NCBI RefSeq assembly: GCF_023703465.1
Contig: NZ_JAMQGP010000010.1
Span: 117,403 to 181,402, forward strand
DNA from: Echinimonas agarilytica
Lineage (GTDB): Bacteria > Pseudomonadota > Gammaproteobacteria > Enterobacterales > Neiellaceae
DNA length: 64,000 nucleotides
Direction: 5' to 3'
Positions 14,124 to 24,285 of the stretch are shown in pieces (positions within the stretch are counted from its first letter, which is position 1; the number at the start of each line of letters is the position of its first letter). The notes under the pieces are model-generated. The model was not told the DNA's origin. It saw only the letters and a list, made by a program, of their open reading frames with translations, and made no database searches. A program made the translations under genes and the position numbers.

Positions 14124-15593
14124 ATGGATAATTCAACAAAACTCAATATCTTCTCAGTCACAGGCAAGATGAAAATCTTGCATATGAGTTGGATTGCGTT
14201 CTTCATCACATTCTTCGTTTGGTTTAACCACGCGCCACTACTCAAAGCAATTGGAGACTCCCTAGGCTTAACAGGGAGCCAAGTCAAAACTCTATTGATC
14301 TTAAACGTTGCGTTGACGATTCCTGCTCGGATCATTATTGGCATGCTCACCGATGCCTTTGGTCCGCGCAAAACCTACTCTGCATTATTAGTGCTGTGCT
14401 CAATTCCTTGTTTCATGTTCGCGTTTGCCGAAACATTTGAAATGGCGGCTATTTCACGTTTGCTCATGGGCTTTATTGGCGCAGGTTTCGTGATTGGTAT
14501 TCGCATGGTCAGTGAATGGTTCCCACACAATGAACTCGGTACTGCCGAAGGTATTTATGGTGGTTGGGGTAACTTTGGTTCAGCTGCGGGTTCAATGTTA
14601 TTGCCACTCATTGCGCTTTGGTACGGCGGGGATGACGGCTGGCGTTATGCCATCGCAACTACAGGTGTATTAAGTATCATCTGGGGGGTGGTGTACTACT
14701 TCAACGTATCAGATACGCCAAAAGGTTCAACTTACTTCCGTCCAAAACAAATTGGCGGAATGGAAGTGACGAGCAAAGGCGACTTATTGTTCCTTATCAT
14801 CATGAAGCTGCCAATGTACTTAGCTCTTGCGCTGTTAACTTGGAAGTTATCACCCAACGGTGTTTCACTGATTGGCGAGAATGCAGCGCTTGGCATTTAT
14901 GTCGGCTTAGCATTGCTATTCATTTACGATTCTTACAAAGCGTATAGCGTGAACAAAGAATTGTTCGTGAAGCCTGTAGAGCCTATGCATCAATACAAGT
15001 TCAAGCAAGTGGCAGTATTGAACGTCTTGTACTTCGCAACATTCGGTTCTGAGCTTGCTGTGGTCTCAATGTTGCCATTATTCTTCGCCGACACCTTTGG
15101 TTTAGACCCAGTTGTAGCAGGTTTAGTCGCTTCGGCTTACGCATTCATGAACTTAATGTCTCGCCCAGGAGGCGGTTTAATTTCAGATAAGTTTGGCCGT
15201 AAAAAGACCCTACTTATTTTGACGGCTGGTTTGGCAGCAGGTTACTTTGCAATGAGCTTGATTGATGCGACATGGCCTCTTTGGATTGCCATTGTATGCG
15301 CCATGGCATGTTCATTCTTCGTGCAAGCAGGTGAAGGTGCGGTATTTGCTGTAGTGCCACTGATTAAACGTCGTTTAACCGGACAAATTGCGGGAATGAC
15401 AGGTGCCTATGGTAATGTGGGGGCGGTTGTCTATTTAACCATCTTCAGCCTCGTACCTGCGTCTACTTTCTTCTTGGTAATTGCCGCAACTGCAGTGCTT
15501 GGTTTCATTACACTGCTACTGATGGAAGAGCCTGAAGGACATATGACTGAAATCCGTGAAGACGGCACAGTAGAACTGATTCAAGTGAACTAA
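14124..15593 (+). CDS. nasA: MFS nitrate/nitrite transporter, NarK/NasA family
   Basis: Inner-membrane major facilitator of 489 residues with about 12 hydrophobic segments. It most likely imports nitrate or nitrite for the adjacent NirBD. Family features include an early [10 protein letters not shown] segment, the arginine-bearing helix 2 motif [19 protein letters not shown], and a second NNP signature around [19 protein letters not shown]. The start is the ATG at 14124; the frame runs open to a TTG at 14109 without a better ribosome site. It lies 56 bases after nirD on the same strand, with no terminator between, so it is part of the operon. No nitrate reductase gene is in the window, so the reductase must be elsewhere or only nitrite is used. 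Confidence 0.88.
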   Translation: MDNSTKLNIFSVTGKMKILHMSWIAFFITFFVWFNHAPLLKAIGDSLGLTGSQVKTLLILNVALTIPARIIIGMLTDAFGPRKTYSALLVLCSIPCFMFAFAETFEMAAISRLLMGFIGAGFVIGIRMVSEWFPHNELGTAEGIYGGWGNFGSAAGSMLLPLIALWYGGDDGWRYAIATTGVLSIIWGVVYYFNVSDTPKGSTYFRPKQIGGMEVTSKGDLLFLIIMKLPMYLALALLTWKLSPNGVSLIGENAALGIYVGLALLFIYDSYKAYSVNKELFVKPVEPMHQYKFKQVAVLNVLYFATFGSELAVVSMLPLFFADTFGLDPVVAGLVASAYAFMNLMSRPGGGLISDKFGRKKTLLILTAGLAAGYFAMSLIDATWPLWIAIVCAMACSFFVQAGEGAVFAVVPLIKRRLTGQIAGMTGAYGNVGAVVYLTIFSLVPASTFFLVIAATAVLGFITLLLMEEPEGHMTEIREDGTVELIQVN

Positions 15594-15649
15594 TACAGTG
15601 GCCTTGAAATAGGCCATTGCTTGAATACCCTACAACAATAAGAATAAAT

Positions 15650-15676
15650 AAAGCGGACCTCGGTCCGCTTTTTAGT
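15650..15676 (+). terminator. Stem-loop terminator between nasA and the PP2C-kinase gene
   Basis: AAGCGGACC-TC-GGTCCGCTT followed by TTT: a very GC-rich, nearly perfect stem with a short T-tract. The next gene's ATG is at 15698, only about 22 bases beyond, so expression of that gene would need read-through or a promoter inside this stretch. Confidence 0.75.
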
Positions 15677-15697
15677 TGAGAAACAGTTGAGAGACTT

Positions 15698-17416
15698 ATG
15701 AAACAACTGAGCATGACCGTCGGTGGTTTTTCCACCGCAGGCGTTAAAGCCATCAACCAAGACGCATTTGCAGCCAAGGTTCCTGCACAACATATTTCGT
15801 CGCGTAAAGGCATTGTCGCGGCGGTAGCTGATGGTGTCAGCGTCAGCGATCAGTCTCAAGTTGCGTCTCAAACTGCCGTCACTCAATTCATTCAAGACTA
15901 TTTGAATACCAAAGCATCGTGGAGTGTTGGAAAATCAGCAGCAGCCGTATTGTCTCCGCTCAATCAATGGTTCTTTAGCCACAACCAGCGCCATGAACGC
16001 AGCCAAGCCTATGTCACCACATTCACCTCATTTATTGCCAAAGGCAGAAACGGTTGGTTTTTTCACGCAGGCGACAGCCGTCTTTATCGCATTCGAGCAG
16101 GCAAAGCTCAATGCCTCACGCGTGATCACATACAACCGTTTGGTGGCCATGAGGCGCTTTCAAGAGCGTTAGGTATTGATTCGCACTTAGAACTCGATAC
16201 GCAGCAATTCAGCCTTGAAGAGGGCGATTTCTACTTGCTCGTTACTGACGGGTTTTACCGCTATTTAGACACGCAAGATTACCTATCTGAGCTGCTATTA
16301 GAACAAGGCAATAACCTTGAAGAATTTGCTCAAACACTCTGTGAACGTGCTCAAAAAAATGGCTCTGATGACAATATTAGCTGTTTAATATTGCGCGTGG
16401 ACGAAGTCCCCGAAGCCGGTATGACCGAAGCCCGCCAAGCTGCACAAGAGGGTGTCATCCCGCCGGTGATGAAGCCGGGGCAAAAGATTGACGGCCTTAC
16501 GGTAAAACATATTTTATTCTCAGGCACTCGCAGCCATGTGTACGTGGTTGAAAATAAGGATGAAGAGCAATTTGTACTAAAAGCCCCTTCGGCTCATTTT
16601 GCAGGGGACATGAGTTACTTAGAAGGCTTCGTCAAAGAAGAATGGATTGGCAAGATGTTGAACTACCCCAACATCATGCGAATTTTCGATCGTCCGCAAA
16701 AAAGTCCATTTATTTATCATCTTTGCGAATACTTGCCGGGGCAGAATTTACGCCAATGGATGGTCGATAACCCTAAACCAAGCCTGAATCAAGTGCGCGA
16801 TATTATTCGTGAAACCACCAAAGCGGTTCGGGCTTTTCAGCGCAACGATATGTTGCACCGCGATCTCAAGCCAGAAAATATCATCATCAACACCAACGGC
16901 CACGTTAAAATCATCGACTTTGGCACTGTGCAAGCATCGGGTCTTGAAGAGCATGAGGGCCATGAAAAACATGCGGCCCCGCAAGGCTCTGCCGACTATA
17001 TTGCGCCAGAATACTTGCTCAATCAGAGCGCCACATTTAAATCTGACATGTTCTCATTGGCCGTGGTCATGTACGAAATGTTGGCTGGTGCTTTGCCATT
17101 TAAAACGGGCGCGAGCCGCTATCAAATCCCCAATGATATTGGTGCATGGAACTACCGCCCCTTGCGTCAATTGCGTCCCGACTTGCCAAAATGGATTGAC
17201 CTGTCGCTCGAACGTGCTTGCTCTCCTGTGGCTGACATACGTCCGGATTCTTATTCAGAATTCCTACAAGATTTAAATCACCCCAATCCCGAATTGCTCG
17301 ACCAGCATGAGGCCGCGCCATTGATGAAGCGCGACCCTGTTTTGTTCTGGAAATCACTCAGCGGCATATTGGCCGTCATATGCATGGGTTTGCTGCTGAA
17401 GGATTTTTGGCATTGA
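15698..17416 (+). CDS. PP2C-type phosphatase / Ser-Thr protein kinase fusion with C-terminal membrane anchor
   Basis: A 572-residue bifunctional signalling protein. The N-terminal PP2C domain (about 1-240) carries the metal-binding motifs VKAINQDAF, VADGVS, AGDSRLY, LVTDGFY and GSDDNIS. The kinase domain (about 265-530) has HRDLKPENI with catalytic Asp389, IDFGTVQ with Asp407 and APEYL. The last 25 residues form one hydrophobic segment (FWKSLSGILAVICMGLLL), so both domains should face the cytoplasm from the inner membrane. Such fusions are known next to nitrate/nitrite assimilation genes in gammaproteobacteria, but their substrate is, to my knowledge, unassigned. Control of NasA or nitrogen signalling is an inference from position only. 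Confidence 0.9.
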   Translation: MKQLSMTVGGFSTAGVKAINQDAFAAKVPAQHISSRKGIVAAVADGVSVSDQSQVASQTAVTQFIQDYLNTKASWSVGKSAAAVLSPLNQWFFSHNQRHERSQAYVTTFTSFIAKGRNGWFFHAGDSRLYRIRAGKAQCLTRDHIQPFGGHEALSRALGIDSHLELDTQQFSLEEGDFYLLVTDGFYRYLDTQDYLSELLLEQGNNLEEFAQTLCERAQKNGSDDNISCLILRVDEVPEAGMTEARQAAQEGVIPPVMKPGQKIDGLTVKHILFSGTRSHVYVVENKDEEQFVLKAPSAHFAGDMSYLEGFVKEEWIGKMLNYPNIMRIFDRPQKSPFIYHLCEYLPGQNLRQWMVDNPKPSLNQVRDIIRETTKAVRAFQRNDMLHRDLKPENIIINTNGHVKIIDFGTVQASGLEEHEGHEKHAAPQGSADYIAPEYLLNQSATFKSDMFSLAVVMYEMLAGALPFKTGASRYQIPNDIGAWNYRPLRQLRPDLPKWIDLSLERACSPVADIRPDSYSEFLQDLNHPNPELLDQHEAAPLMKRDPVLFWKSLSGILAVICMGLLLKDFWH

Positions 17417-17562
17417 TGCAGCGCCATAAAGTGAAGGTTGCAGGGAAATAAGCCAAACAAGGAGCGCTACAAACCTAAGCGCAAACCAATCTGTATAAAT
17501 GACTTGTTCGCTCTGCCGAACATTCAGGTATAGTAGCGCCTTCTTTATGAAAGGAGCCTGAT

Positions 17563-18108
17563 ATGACGCTTAAATCGACGATTTACAAAGCCAGTTTACA
17601 AATAGCAGACATGGACCGCCACCACTATCAGGATCACTCGTTTACGCTTGCTCAACACCCAAGCGAGACCTTGCGCCGAATGATGGTGCGCGTGCTCGCT
17701 TACGCCATTTATGCTCACGACGATTTAAGCTTTACTAAGGGCTTGTGCGCGGATGATGAACCAGAACTTTGGCACGTTCAACCCGACAACACCATCGACA
17801 TATGGATCGAGCTAGGAACGCCCGATACCAAGCGCATAAAAAAAGCCTGTAGCCGAGCGCGACAAGCAATATTGCTCTGTTACGGAGACAATGCCGTGTC
17901 GGTTTGGTGGAAACAAAATGAGCGTTTATTTTCAGCTTTTGACAACCTCACAGTGATTCAAATCAGTGATGAAGATTGCGATGCATTGGAGCAACTTGTA
18001 CAACGTACCATGCATTTGTCGGTCAATCGTCAAGACAACCAATTTATGATTTCAAATGAAGACACAACGGTTGATGTAACCCCTTCAGCATTGCAGGGCA
18101 AATTCTAA
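17563..18108 (+). CDS. yaeQ: YaeQ family protein
   Basis: 181 residues, full length for YaeQ, recognised from MTLKSTIYKASLQIADMDRH, the SETLRRMMVRVLAYAI helix and the DIWIELGTPDTKRIKKAC strand-turn. YaeQ has a PD-(D/E)XK nuclease-like fold; its function remains unsettled. AGGAG lies 6 bases before the ATG at 17563. It stands alone between the phosphatase-kinase and a peptidase, with no obvious operon partner. Confidence 0.92.
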   Translation: MTLKSTIYKASLQIADMDRHHYQDHSFTLAQHPSETLRRMMVRVLAYAIYAHDDLSFTKGLCADDEPELWHVQPDNTIDIWIELGTPDTKRIKKACSRARQAILLCYGDNAVSVWWKQNERLFSAFDNLTVIQISDEDCDALEQLVQRTMHLSVNRQDNQFMISNEDTTVDVTPSALQGKF

Positions 18109-18276
18109 AGCGCAAAGCTGATTCAGGGATGAATCAGCAACTGTTCATTTCCCCTTCCATAACTCAACCACGATCTTTTGATCCTGCCCCCTGCGGATTT
18201 ATCGCGTGTTGTATAATATCTGAAAAATTATTCCCACTCCGACCTCCGTCAGTCGCGAAGTCACATAGGTTTTCGT

Positions 18277-20745
18277 ATGCCAAATCGTTCCATTTCAGCT
18301 CTGTTGATCGGTGCTGCATTTGTATTATCCGGTTGTGCCCAGCACGTGAGTGCGCCTCAGCAATCGTCTAACTCACTTCCACTCCCTGTGGTTGAAAGTC
18401 ATCGTCCAGCTACATCGCAGCAGTTAACACTTGAGCAAATCATGGCAAATCCCAAGTGGATTGGATTTGCGCCAAACGCATCGCACTGGCGTTTGGATGG
18501 GCAAGCGGTTTACTACGATCAAAAGGTCAACGGGCAAACCTATCCCCAGCGTGTTGAAGTGACGCTCGATGGTCAGCAGCGCATTATTCCAATTGCGGAA
18601 CGTCATTTAACCGACCATGAAAATGGCGTTATCAACCCTCAGAATACACTGAAGGCCTATGTACACCGTGGTAATTTATTTGTGGCATCGTTGCCCAGCG
18701 GCAGCGTTACGCAACTCACCCAAAACAGTGAACATGTTAAAAAACCAAGATTTTTAACCGATGGACGTATTGCTTACCGACAAGGCAATCAATATTTTGC
18801 TATCGACCCTGTAAAAGGCTTATCACATCAACTTGTTGACTTTAGATTTGAGAAAACACCACAGGCGCCAGCCTCACCACAAGGTTACTTAGAGCAGGAG
18901 CAAGCCGAACTCATTCAATGGATCGCCAGCAATCAAACCAAAGCCATTCGCGCATACAAAGCCGATGAAAACTGGAAACGCAGCGATCCATCAGCCACCA
19001 AAGCACCGGTATATTTGGGAGAAGATCACGAGTTGGTCGACTCGGCACTGTCACCGTCGGGGCGCTGGCTGGTGGTCGCATACCAAAACAAACAAATACC
19101 AAAGTCAGACGACAATATTATGCCCAACTACATCACAGCCAACGGAACCATCGAAGCACGAGATGTTCGAGTTCGCGTAGCCGATGATGTACCCGCAGCA
19201 TTGAAAATGCTGCTAATTGATACCCAGCAAGGCAGCCAGCATATTGTTGATTTAGATGCTTTGCCGGGCATGAAAGATGACGTCTTTAAGTCAGTCCGAG
19301 ACGCCAATAAAAAAGCATACGGCAAGCAGTACCAAGCCCCAGAAGCTCAACCGCGCTCGTTGCAGCTAATGGCCAATTGGGGCGATGGTTCGCCATCTCT
19401 ACAGTGGCACCCTACGCGCGATCAACTGGCCATCATGGTTGAAGCCAACGACAATAAAGACCGCTGGATCGCAACGGTTGATACACAGGCGAACATTCGC
19501 TCTCAACACCGATTGCATGACGATGCGTGGGTCAATTATAGCTTTAACAATTTTGGTTGGGTTGGTGACTCGATTTATTACCTGTCAGAGCAGTCGGGCT
19601 ATAGCGCTCTGTATTTAAAAACACCCAATGGTGCAGAGACAACGTTAGTGTCGGGTGCCTTTGAAGTGCAGTTTCCAAAAGTCTCGTCAAACCAAGAACA
19701 TATCTATTTTAAAGCAAATAAGAAATCACCCGGCATTTATGAAATATATCGAGTGGCAATAGAAAGTGGTCGCATTGAGGCCATGACAGATCTCAACGGC
19801 ATGACCGATTTCATCCTCAGTCCAGCGGACGACTCATTAGCATTAACTCATTCAAAAATGGACCAACCGCCAGAGCTATTCTTCAGTCAACTCGCCCCGA
19901 CTCAAGAGCCTCAACAATTGACTCACATCACGTCAGACACGTTCAAAAGTATGGAGTGGCAAGTGCCTGAGACGATTGCGATCGAGACCCCTCACAGCAC
20001 TTTGCCTGTGTATGCAAAGGTGTTCTACCCAACTGATTACGATGCAACCCGCGCTGAACAATACCCTGCAGTAATGTTTGTTCATGGGGCGGGTTACTTA
20101 CAAAACGTGCATGCCGGATGGTCAGGCTATTTCCGCGAATATATGTTTCACAATTTTCTCACCGAGCATGGCTATGTGGTGATGGATATTGACTACCGAG
20201 CTTCTGCTGGGTACGGCCGAGATTGGCGCACCGCCATCTACCGCAACATGGGATACCCTGAAGTGGAAGACATGGCTGCCGGCGTACAATGGATGGCCAC
20301 CAATGCCAATGTAGCCCAAGATAAAGTGGGGGTATATGGCGGCTCTTACGGTGGTTTCTTAACCTTTATGGCTTTGTTTAACGAGCCTGATTTATTTGCT
20401 GCGGGAGCGGCGCTTCGCCCCGTGACAGACTGGGCACATTACAATGCTCCCTACACCTCGAATATACTGAACACCCCAGACTTAGACCCACAAGCCTACC
20501 GAGTCAGCTCGCCTATTTATCATGCGGAAGGACTGAGTAAGCCTTTGCTGATTAATGCTCCAATGCTGGACGACAATGTGTTTTTTCAAGACGTTGTTCG
20601 CCTTGTTCAACGTTTAATCGAGCTTGAAAAAGATAATTTTGAAACCGCCATATTCCCGGTTGAGCCTCACGGGTTTAAAGAGCCGTCGAGCTGGCTAGAC
20701 GAATACAAACGTATATTTAAACTGTTCGAGCAACACTTAAAATAA
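18277..20745 (+). CDS. Lipoprotein S9 family prolyl oligopeptidase (DPP IV/acylaminoacyl-peptidase type)
   Basis: An 822-residue secreted serine peptidase anchored by lipid. The N-terminus ISALLIGAAFVLSGC ends in a lipobox with Cys19. Residues of about 60-550 form the beta-propeller (with WRLDGQAVYY- and WHPTRDQLAI-type blades), followed by the alpha/beta-hydrolase domain. Catalytic Ser690 lies in GGSYGG, the Asp in MLDDNV (765/766) and His798 in PHGFK. These features fit the S9B/C branch, which removes dipeptides or digests short peptides in the periplasm. A bidirectional terminator follows. It is not related by operon to yaeQ (168 bases between them). Confidence 0.88.
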   Translation: MPNRSISALLIGAAFVLSGCAQHVSAPQQSSNSLPLPVVESHRPATSQQLTLEQIMANPKWIGFAPNASHWRLDGQAVYYDQKVNGQTYPQRVEVTLDGQQRIIPIAERHLTDHENGVINPQNTLKAYVHRGNLFVASLPSGSVTQLTQNSEHVKKPRFLTDGRIAYRQGNQYFAIDPVKGLSHQLVDFRFEKTPQAPASPQGYLEQEQAELIQWIASNQTKAIRAYKADENWKRSDPSATKAPVYLGEDHELVDSALSPSGRWLVVAYQNKQIPKSDDNIMPNYITANGTIEARDVRVRVADDVPAALKMLLIDTQQGSQHIVDLDALPGMKDDVFKSVRDANKKAYGKQYQAPEAQPRSLQLMANWGDGSPSLQWHPTRDQLAIMVEANDNKDRWIATVDTQANIRSQHRLHDDAWVNYSFNNFGWVGDSIYYLSEQSGYSALYLKTPNGAETTLVSGAFEVQFPKVSSNQEHIYFKANKKSPGIYEIYRVAIESGRIEAMTDLNGMTDFILSPADDSLALTHSKMDQPPELFFSQLAPTQEPQQLTHITSDTFKSMEWQVPETIAIETPHSTLPVYAKVFYPTDYDATRAEQYPAVMFVHGAGYLQNVHAGWSGYFREYMFHNFLTEHGYVVMDIDYRASAGYGRDWRTAIYRNMGYPEVEDMAAGVQWMATNANVAQDKVGVYGGSYGGFLTFMALFNEPDLFAAGAALRPVTDWAHYNAPYTSNILNTPDLDPQAYRVSSPIYHAEGLSKPLLINAPMLDDNVFFQDVVRLVQRLIELEKDNFETAIFPVEPHGFKEPSSWLDEYKRIFKLFEQHLK

Positions 20746-20756
20746 CGGTTAAAAAG

Positions 20757-20787
20757 AAAAAAAGGCCTTCGATATTGAAGGCCTTTT
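20757..20787. terminator. Bidirectional terminator between convergent genes
   Basis: AAAAAAGGCCTTC-GATATT-GAAGGCCTTTT has A and T tracts on both sides. It serves the plus-strand peptidase gene and the minus-strand PEP-CTERM gene. Confidence 0.85.
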
Positions 20788-20808
20788 CATTTCAAACAGA
20801 CACATGAT

Positions 20809-21507
20809 CTAATCGTGAATACGACGCTTCGTCACTGCTAGTAGTGCCAATAGTCCCAACATGAATACCACCAACACATTGGGCTCTGGAACATCTACAC
20901 TCACCACATCACCTTCAATACTAAAGGCAAGGCTACCGCCGTTATAACGCCATGAGTTGCCTTGGTCCAACGACACTAACGAGCTACTCGTCGGGTTAGA
21001 GCTAGTTGCCCATCCCCACTCAATATCAAGGCTCGGAGTCGTATTCGATACCGCCAACCAATAATCTTTGCCGCCTTCGAGCACCGTTGAGTTAACACTG
21101 AATTCGTAGCGGTAAATATCGTAAAACCAACCAATATCTGCAGCAGTAGCGGCAAGCGTTCGAGTAACCGAAGTGGCAATATTCGAGCTGACGACCGCAT
21201 CCCCGTTGTCACCCGATAACACTGAAACATTAAAATTGTCGACGCTAGTATTCCCAGCAATCCCCGGAATAAAATGGCTCCAATCGGCGTACGCACCAAA
21301 TACTGAAACTGTAGTCATCTCAATGGTTTCGGCCACATTAAATTGGCCGGCAAGTTGTTGAGGCACAATCGCAACATTATCACTTGTCCCGATATCAAAT
21401 AGGTTTGGCGCAACATCAGCCGAATCATACAACACAGAGGCCTGCGCAATCCCCGACAGCACACATGCGACTGCCACTATAGATGTTTTAATCATGCTCA
21501 TATTCAA
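20809..21507 (-). CDS. PEP-CTERM sorting-domain protein
   Basis: A 232-residue exported protein with a Sec signal peptide (MIKTSIVAVACVLSGIAQA). The body is rich in Ser, Thr, Asn and Asp. The C-terminal signal is VPEPNVLVVFMLGLLALLAV, a hydrophobic helix followed by KRR. This tripartite ending is the PEP-CTERM signal cut by exosortase (EpsH/XrtA), which implies an exosortase and an exopolysaccharide locus elsewhere in the genome. The central region has no recognised enzyme motif. It is downstream of, and on the same strand as, the GH49-like gene (39 bases apart), so the two may be co-transcribed. Confidence 0.85.
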   Translation of the reverse strand: MNMSMIKTSIVAVACVLSGIAQASVLYDSADVAPNLFDIGTSDNVAIVPQQLAGQFNVAETIEMTTVSVFGAYADWSHFIPGIAGNTSVDNFNVSVLSGDNGDAVVSSNIATSVTRTLAATAADIGWFYDIYRYEFSVNSTVLEGGKDYWLAVSNTTPSLDIEWGWATSSNPTSSSLVSLDQGNSWRYNGGSLAFSIEGDVVSVDVPEPNVLVVFMLGLLALLAVTKRRIHD

Positions 21508-21545
21508 CCTTTCATCACTGATTAAAGATACGTGTCAATCACGGC

Positions 21546-23996
21546 TTAATTGCATTGGTTAATAACCGTAGGAGTATTTGAAATCTTGACCGCCTTGCCA
21601 TCGAGCATGGGCCGCACCATGTAGACATAGCTGGCATTATCCTCTCGATTGGAGGTGTCATGGAAATAACCCACTCCTGGGGTTACATCACCAATATTTT
21701 TATAAGTACTATCCGCCGTGAGGCGCCGACGCACTCGATATTTATCAGCACCAGCCACATCACTCCATGTCAATTCAGCATCATCACAACCGAGCTGAAC
21801 AACAGCCAGATCATTAATATTAATCACTTCAACTGGCGCACTTGGCGTGTTAATCACGATGGACAAGCTCTGCTGCGCACCATCATCATCCGTTGCAACC
21901 GCCACCACAGTCTCACCACCACTGGCAAGCGACTGGAGCTGAGCCATGTAAGGGCGCGCATAATCAACACCAATGCTTTGACCATTGATTAAAAATTCCA
22001 CTTGGGTGATGTAACCGTCTACATCCAATCCATCGACCACAATGGGTACCCTAGCTCCTGTTTCAAACTCTGTGCCTACCTGTGGATAAGTGAGAGTCAA
22101 TGAAGGCTTTAAGTTTTGGTCGGGTACCGAGCAATCGAGAGGTTCGCCATCCGACGATTGACCCGCCTCAAAGTGAACAGTGACGTTATAATCGCGTTGA
22201 ACATTCTTCAGCAGCACTAGTTGCTTAGCCCCCACACTTTGACCATCGATCTGAACATCGGCAATGCGATACCCCGCATCAGGCACAATATTGATATAAC
22301 GGTCCATTCCTTCTGGTGTGGGTAGATTGCCCGCTGGGCTTAAAATCCCACCCGCATTCGCTGATGAGAAAACAGTGTAGATGTTGCCTTCTGTTGTGAA
22401 GTTAATGTTGTATGTCGTGTTCGGGTCGATATCAAAGTAATCACTGGCGTTGGCATTGGTAACAACTGTGTCGCCAGCGATAATGTTGATAAAGTCAAAG
22501 TCATGAATGGTGGCTTTCGCGCCATCTTTTTCAAAACCTTTCAGCTGATTTTTAACCAGTTCGCGACCTGAATTTTGGAATGGCAGCTCCATTAAAATGT
22601 TTTTAAAAGTGAAGTCTTTGAGTTCACCCCAACTGCCATTTACGGGCTGATTTTTAGCGGCGTCAGACTGCTGCTCAAATTCAATACTAATGTTGGCGAT
22701 CATGCCTGCACCAAACTCGGCGTAAACATTTTCGAGCGTGTTTTGCTCTAAGAAAATTCCTTGATTCAATACCGAGCCAATCATGCCGGTATTGCGTTTT
22801 TCGTCAGCAGGAATATCCCATTCAGAGTGAATAAAGCGAATGTTGTCGTATTCAGTAAACCCAGTGCCGAGGTTGTTCCAGCCCAACATGCCAAAAGCGC
22901 CGTTGCGCATCGGCCAAATCACACTGTCTTTGAATACATGTGGATCACGAGCGTAGTCCAAGTCATCGCTGGTTTTGATAAATACCTTCTCAACTAATGA
23001 TCCACCACCGGGGCGAACACCGTCATGGTTGGATGCCCAGCCAATAATCTTAATATTGCGGATGGTTGAATTGAGTCCAGATGGCATGGTGTGATGCGTT
23101 GGGTTTTCAATAATAAACCCTTCAAATTCGGAGTCATTACTGCCGGTAAAGTCTAGATATGCTGTTTTACCTTTGCTGGTGTTGGGATCTTGGAAATAGT
23201 GCCAATAGAAGTCACCGCCACTGATCACACCGCGCCCTGTCACTCGAATGTTATTATATCGATTGGCATCAATAGACCCTCGAACATAAGCCCCGGGGGC
23301 GAAGTAGATTTGCTGGCCGTTGCGTTGCAAGAATAATCGCGCATCGGTGCCCACTGCATTATCAATGCGACCAAATTTTTGGCGTAAATCATGATCGCCA
23401 GCAGGAAAATAGATCACATCGGCATTTTCAATTTGCTGGCGTGTTCCTATCGAAAAATCAACCACACCTGCTTGATTTAAGTCAGGCACATTGGATTCAG
23501 GAGCATCAGCAAAAATCACTAAACCATGCTTGACGTTGACGGCATTGAGGTTGCCCGCATCTTTGTTGTCAGCACTGATAAAATTCACGCTGATATAAGC
23601 CGGGTCAAGATTATCAGGTAGGGTGAATCGCACCGTTCGACCATCAAAATACTCTGGTAAGATGCCATATGACAACGGCGAAATTTCAACTCGCTGAGCT
23701 TCCGAACCATATAATTTGGTGGCTTCAACCAACACTTCACCAGTGACTGAAAATGGGGTGTAGGACAAGCTTCGATCTTCAATCAAGCCCGTTACACCGT
23801 CACCATCAGGCCCTTGTTCAAGCTGTGGTTCTGAATACAAAGTACGTGGCTGATATTGCTCACAATCTTGATAGATATTCACTTCATAACGCGCTGATTC
23901 TGGCGCTGTTTCAGGCCAAGGGTAAGTCACAACCTCTGCTCCAGCACTTGCTAAAAATAGCAACGAACAGAGTCCACTCCACATCGTTATTTTCAT
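21546..23996 (-). CDS. Secreted GH49-like beta-helix glycoside hydrolase with Ig-like and FN3-like domains
   Basis: 816 residues. The signal peptide MKITMWSGLCSLLFLASAGA is followed by an N-terminal beta-sandwich (about 25-165) and a right-handed beta-helix (about 180-600; QQIYFAPGAYVRGSI, NNIRVTGRGVISGG, STIRNIKIIGWASNHDGVRP). Asp325 in NHDG and Asp344/345 in TSDD have the 19-residue spacing of the GH49 catalytic aspartates, and an N-terminal sandwich plus helix is the GH49 architecture. C-terminal parts: a bacterial Ig-like domain (about 655-730) and an FN3-like domain (about 735-812). A dextranase or related alpha-glucanase or galactanase is plausible; substrate unproven. A GTTGTA-N10-TACAAC inverted repeat (24020-24041) lies in its 5' leader. 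Confidence 0.65.
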   Translation of the reverse strand: MKITMWSGLCSLLFLASAGAEVVTYPWPETAPESARYEVNIYQDCEQYQPRTLYSEPQLEQGPDGDGVTGLIEDRSLSYTPFSVTGEVLVEATKLYGSEAQRVEISPLSYGILPEYFDGRTVRFTLPDNLDPAYISVNFISADNKDAGNLNAVNVKHGLVIFADAPESNVPDLNQAGVVDFSIGTRQQIENADVIYFPAGDHDLRQKFGRIDNAVGTDARLFLQRNGQQIYFAPGAYVRGSIDANRYNNIRVTGRGVISGGDFYWHYFQDPNTSKGKTAYLDFTGSNDSEFEGFIIENPTHHTMPSGLNSTIRNIKIIGWASNHDGVRPGGGSLVEKVFIKTSDDLDYARDPHVFKDSVIWPMRNGAFGMLGWNNLGTGFTEYDNIRFIHSEWDIPADEKRNTGMIGSVLNQGIFLEQNTLENVYAEFGAGMIANISIEFEQQSDAAKNQPVNGSWGELKDFTFKNILMELPFQNSGRELVKNQLKGFEKDGAKATIHDFDFINIIAGDTVVTNANASDYFDIDPNTTYNINFTTEGNIYTVFSSANAGGILSPAGNLPTPEGMDRYINIVPDAGYRIADVQIDGQSVGAKQLVLLKNVQRDYNVTVHFEAGQSSDGEPLDCSVPDQNLKPSLTLTYPQVGTEFETGARVPIVVDGLDVDGYITQVEFLINGQSIGVDYARPYMAQLQSLASGGETVVAVATDDDGAQQSLSIVINTPSAPVEVININDLAVVQLGCDDAELTWSDVAGADKYRVRRRLTADSTYKNIGDVTPGVGYFHDTSNREDNASYVYMVRPMLDGKAVKISNTPTVINQCN

Positions 23997-23999
23997 TCC

Positions 24000-24285
24000 A
24001 TTTCCTCACTGCACTTTTTGTTGTAATAGAAGTGCTACAACGAGCTCTGTTCGGGCCAGCACCGCTTAAAAAGCTATAAAATTTTTTGCGCAGAATGGAT
24101 TCAATATAGATTGATGTACAGGTGCTAATTAACACATTCAGGAAACAGCCGAAAACACGAGTATATCCAGCATTTAAGCACCATACGATTGAACTTTATG
24201 GCATCACAAAGGAGGAGATTTAGAAACATTTCATCAACTCACAGCAGCATCCATGCACCGTGAACTAATGAGATAAAAAAAGAGG
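24000..24285. other. Intergenic region upstream of the GH49-like gene
   Basis: Non-coding, AT-rich. The only structure noted is the perfect inverted repeat GTTGTA-N10-TACAAC at 24020-24041, 24 bases before the GH49-like start, which could be an operator or a 5' UTR hairpin. No convincing small gene. Confidence 0.4.
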
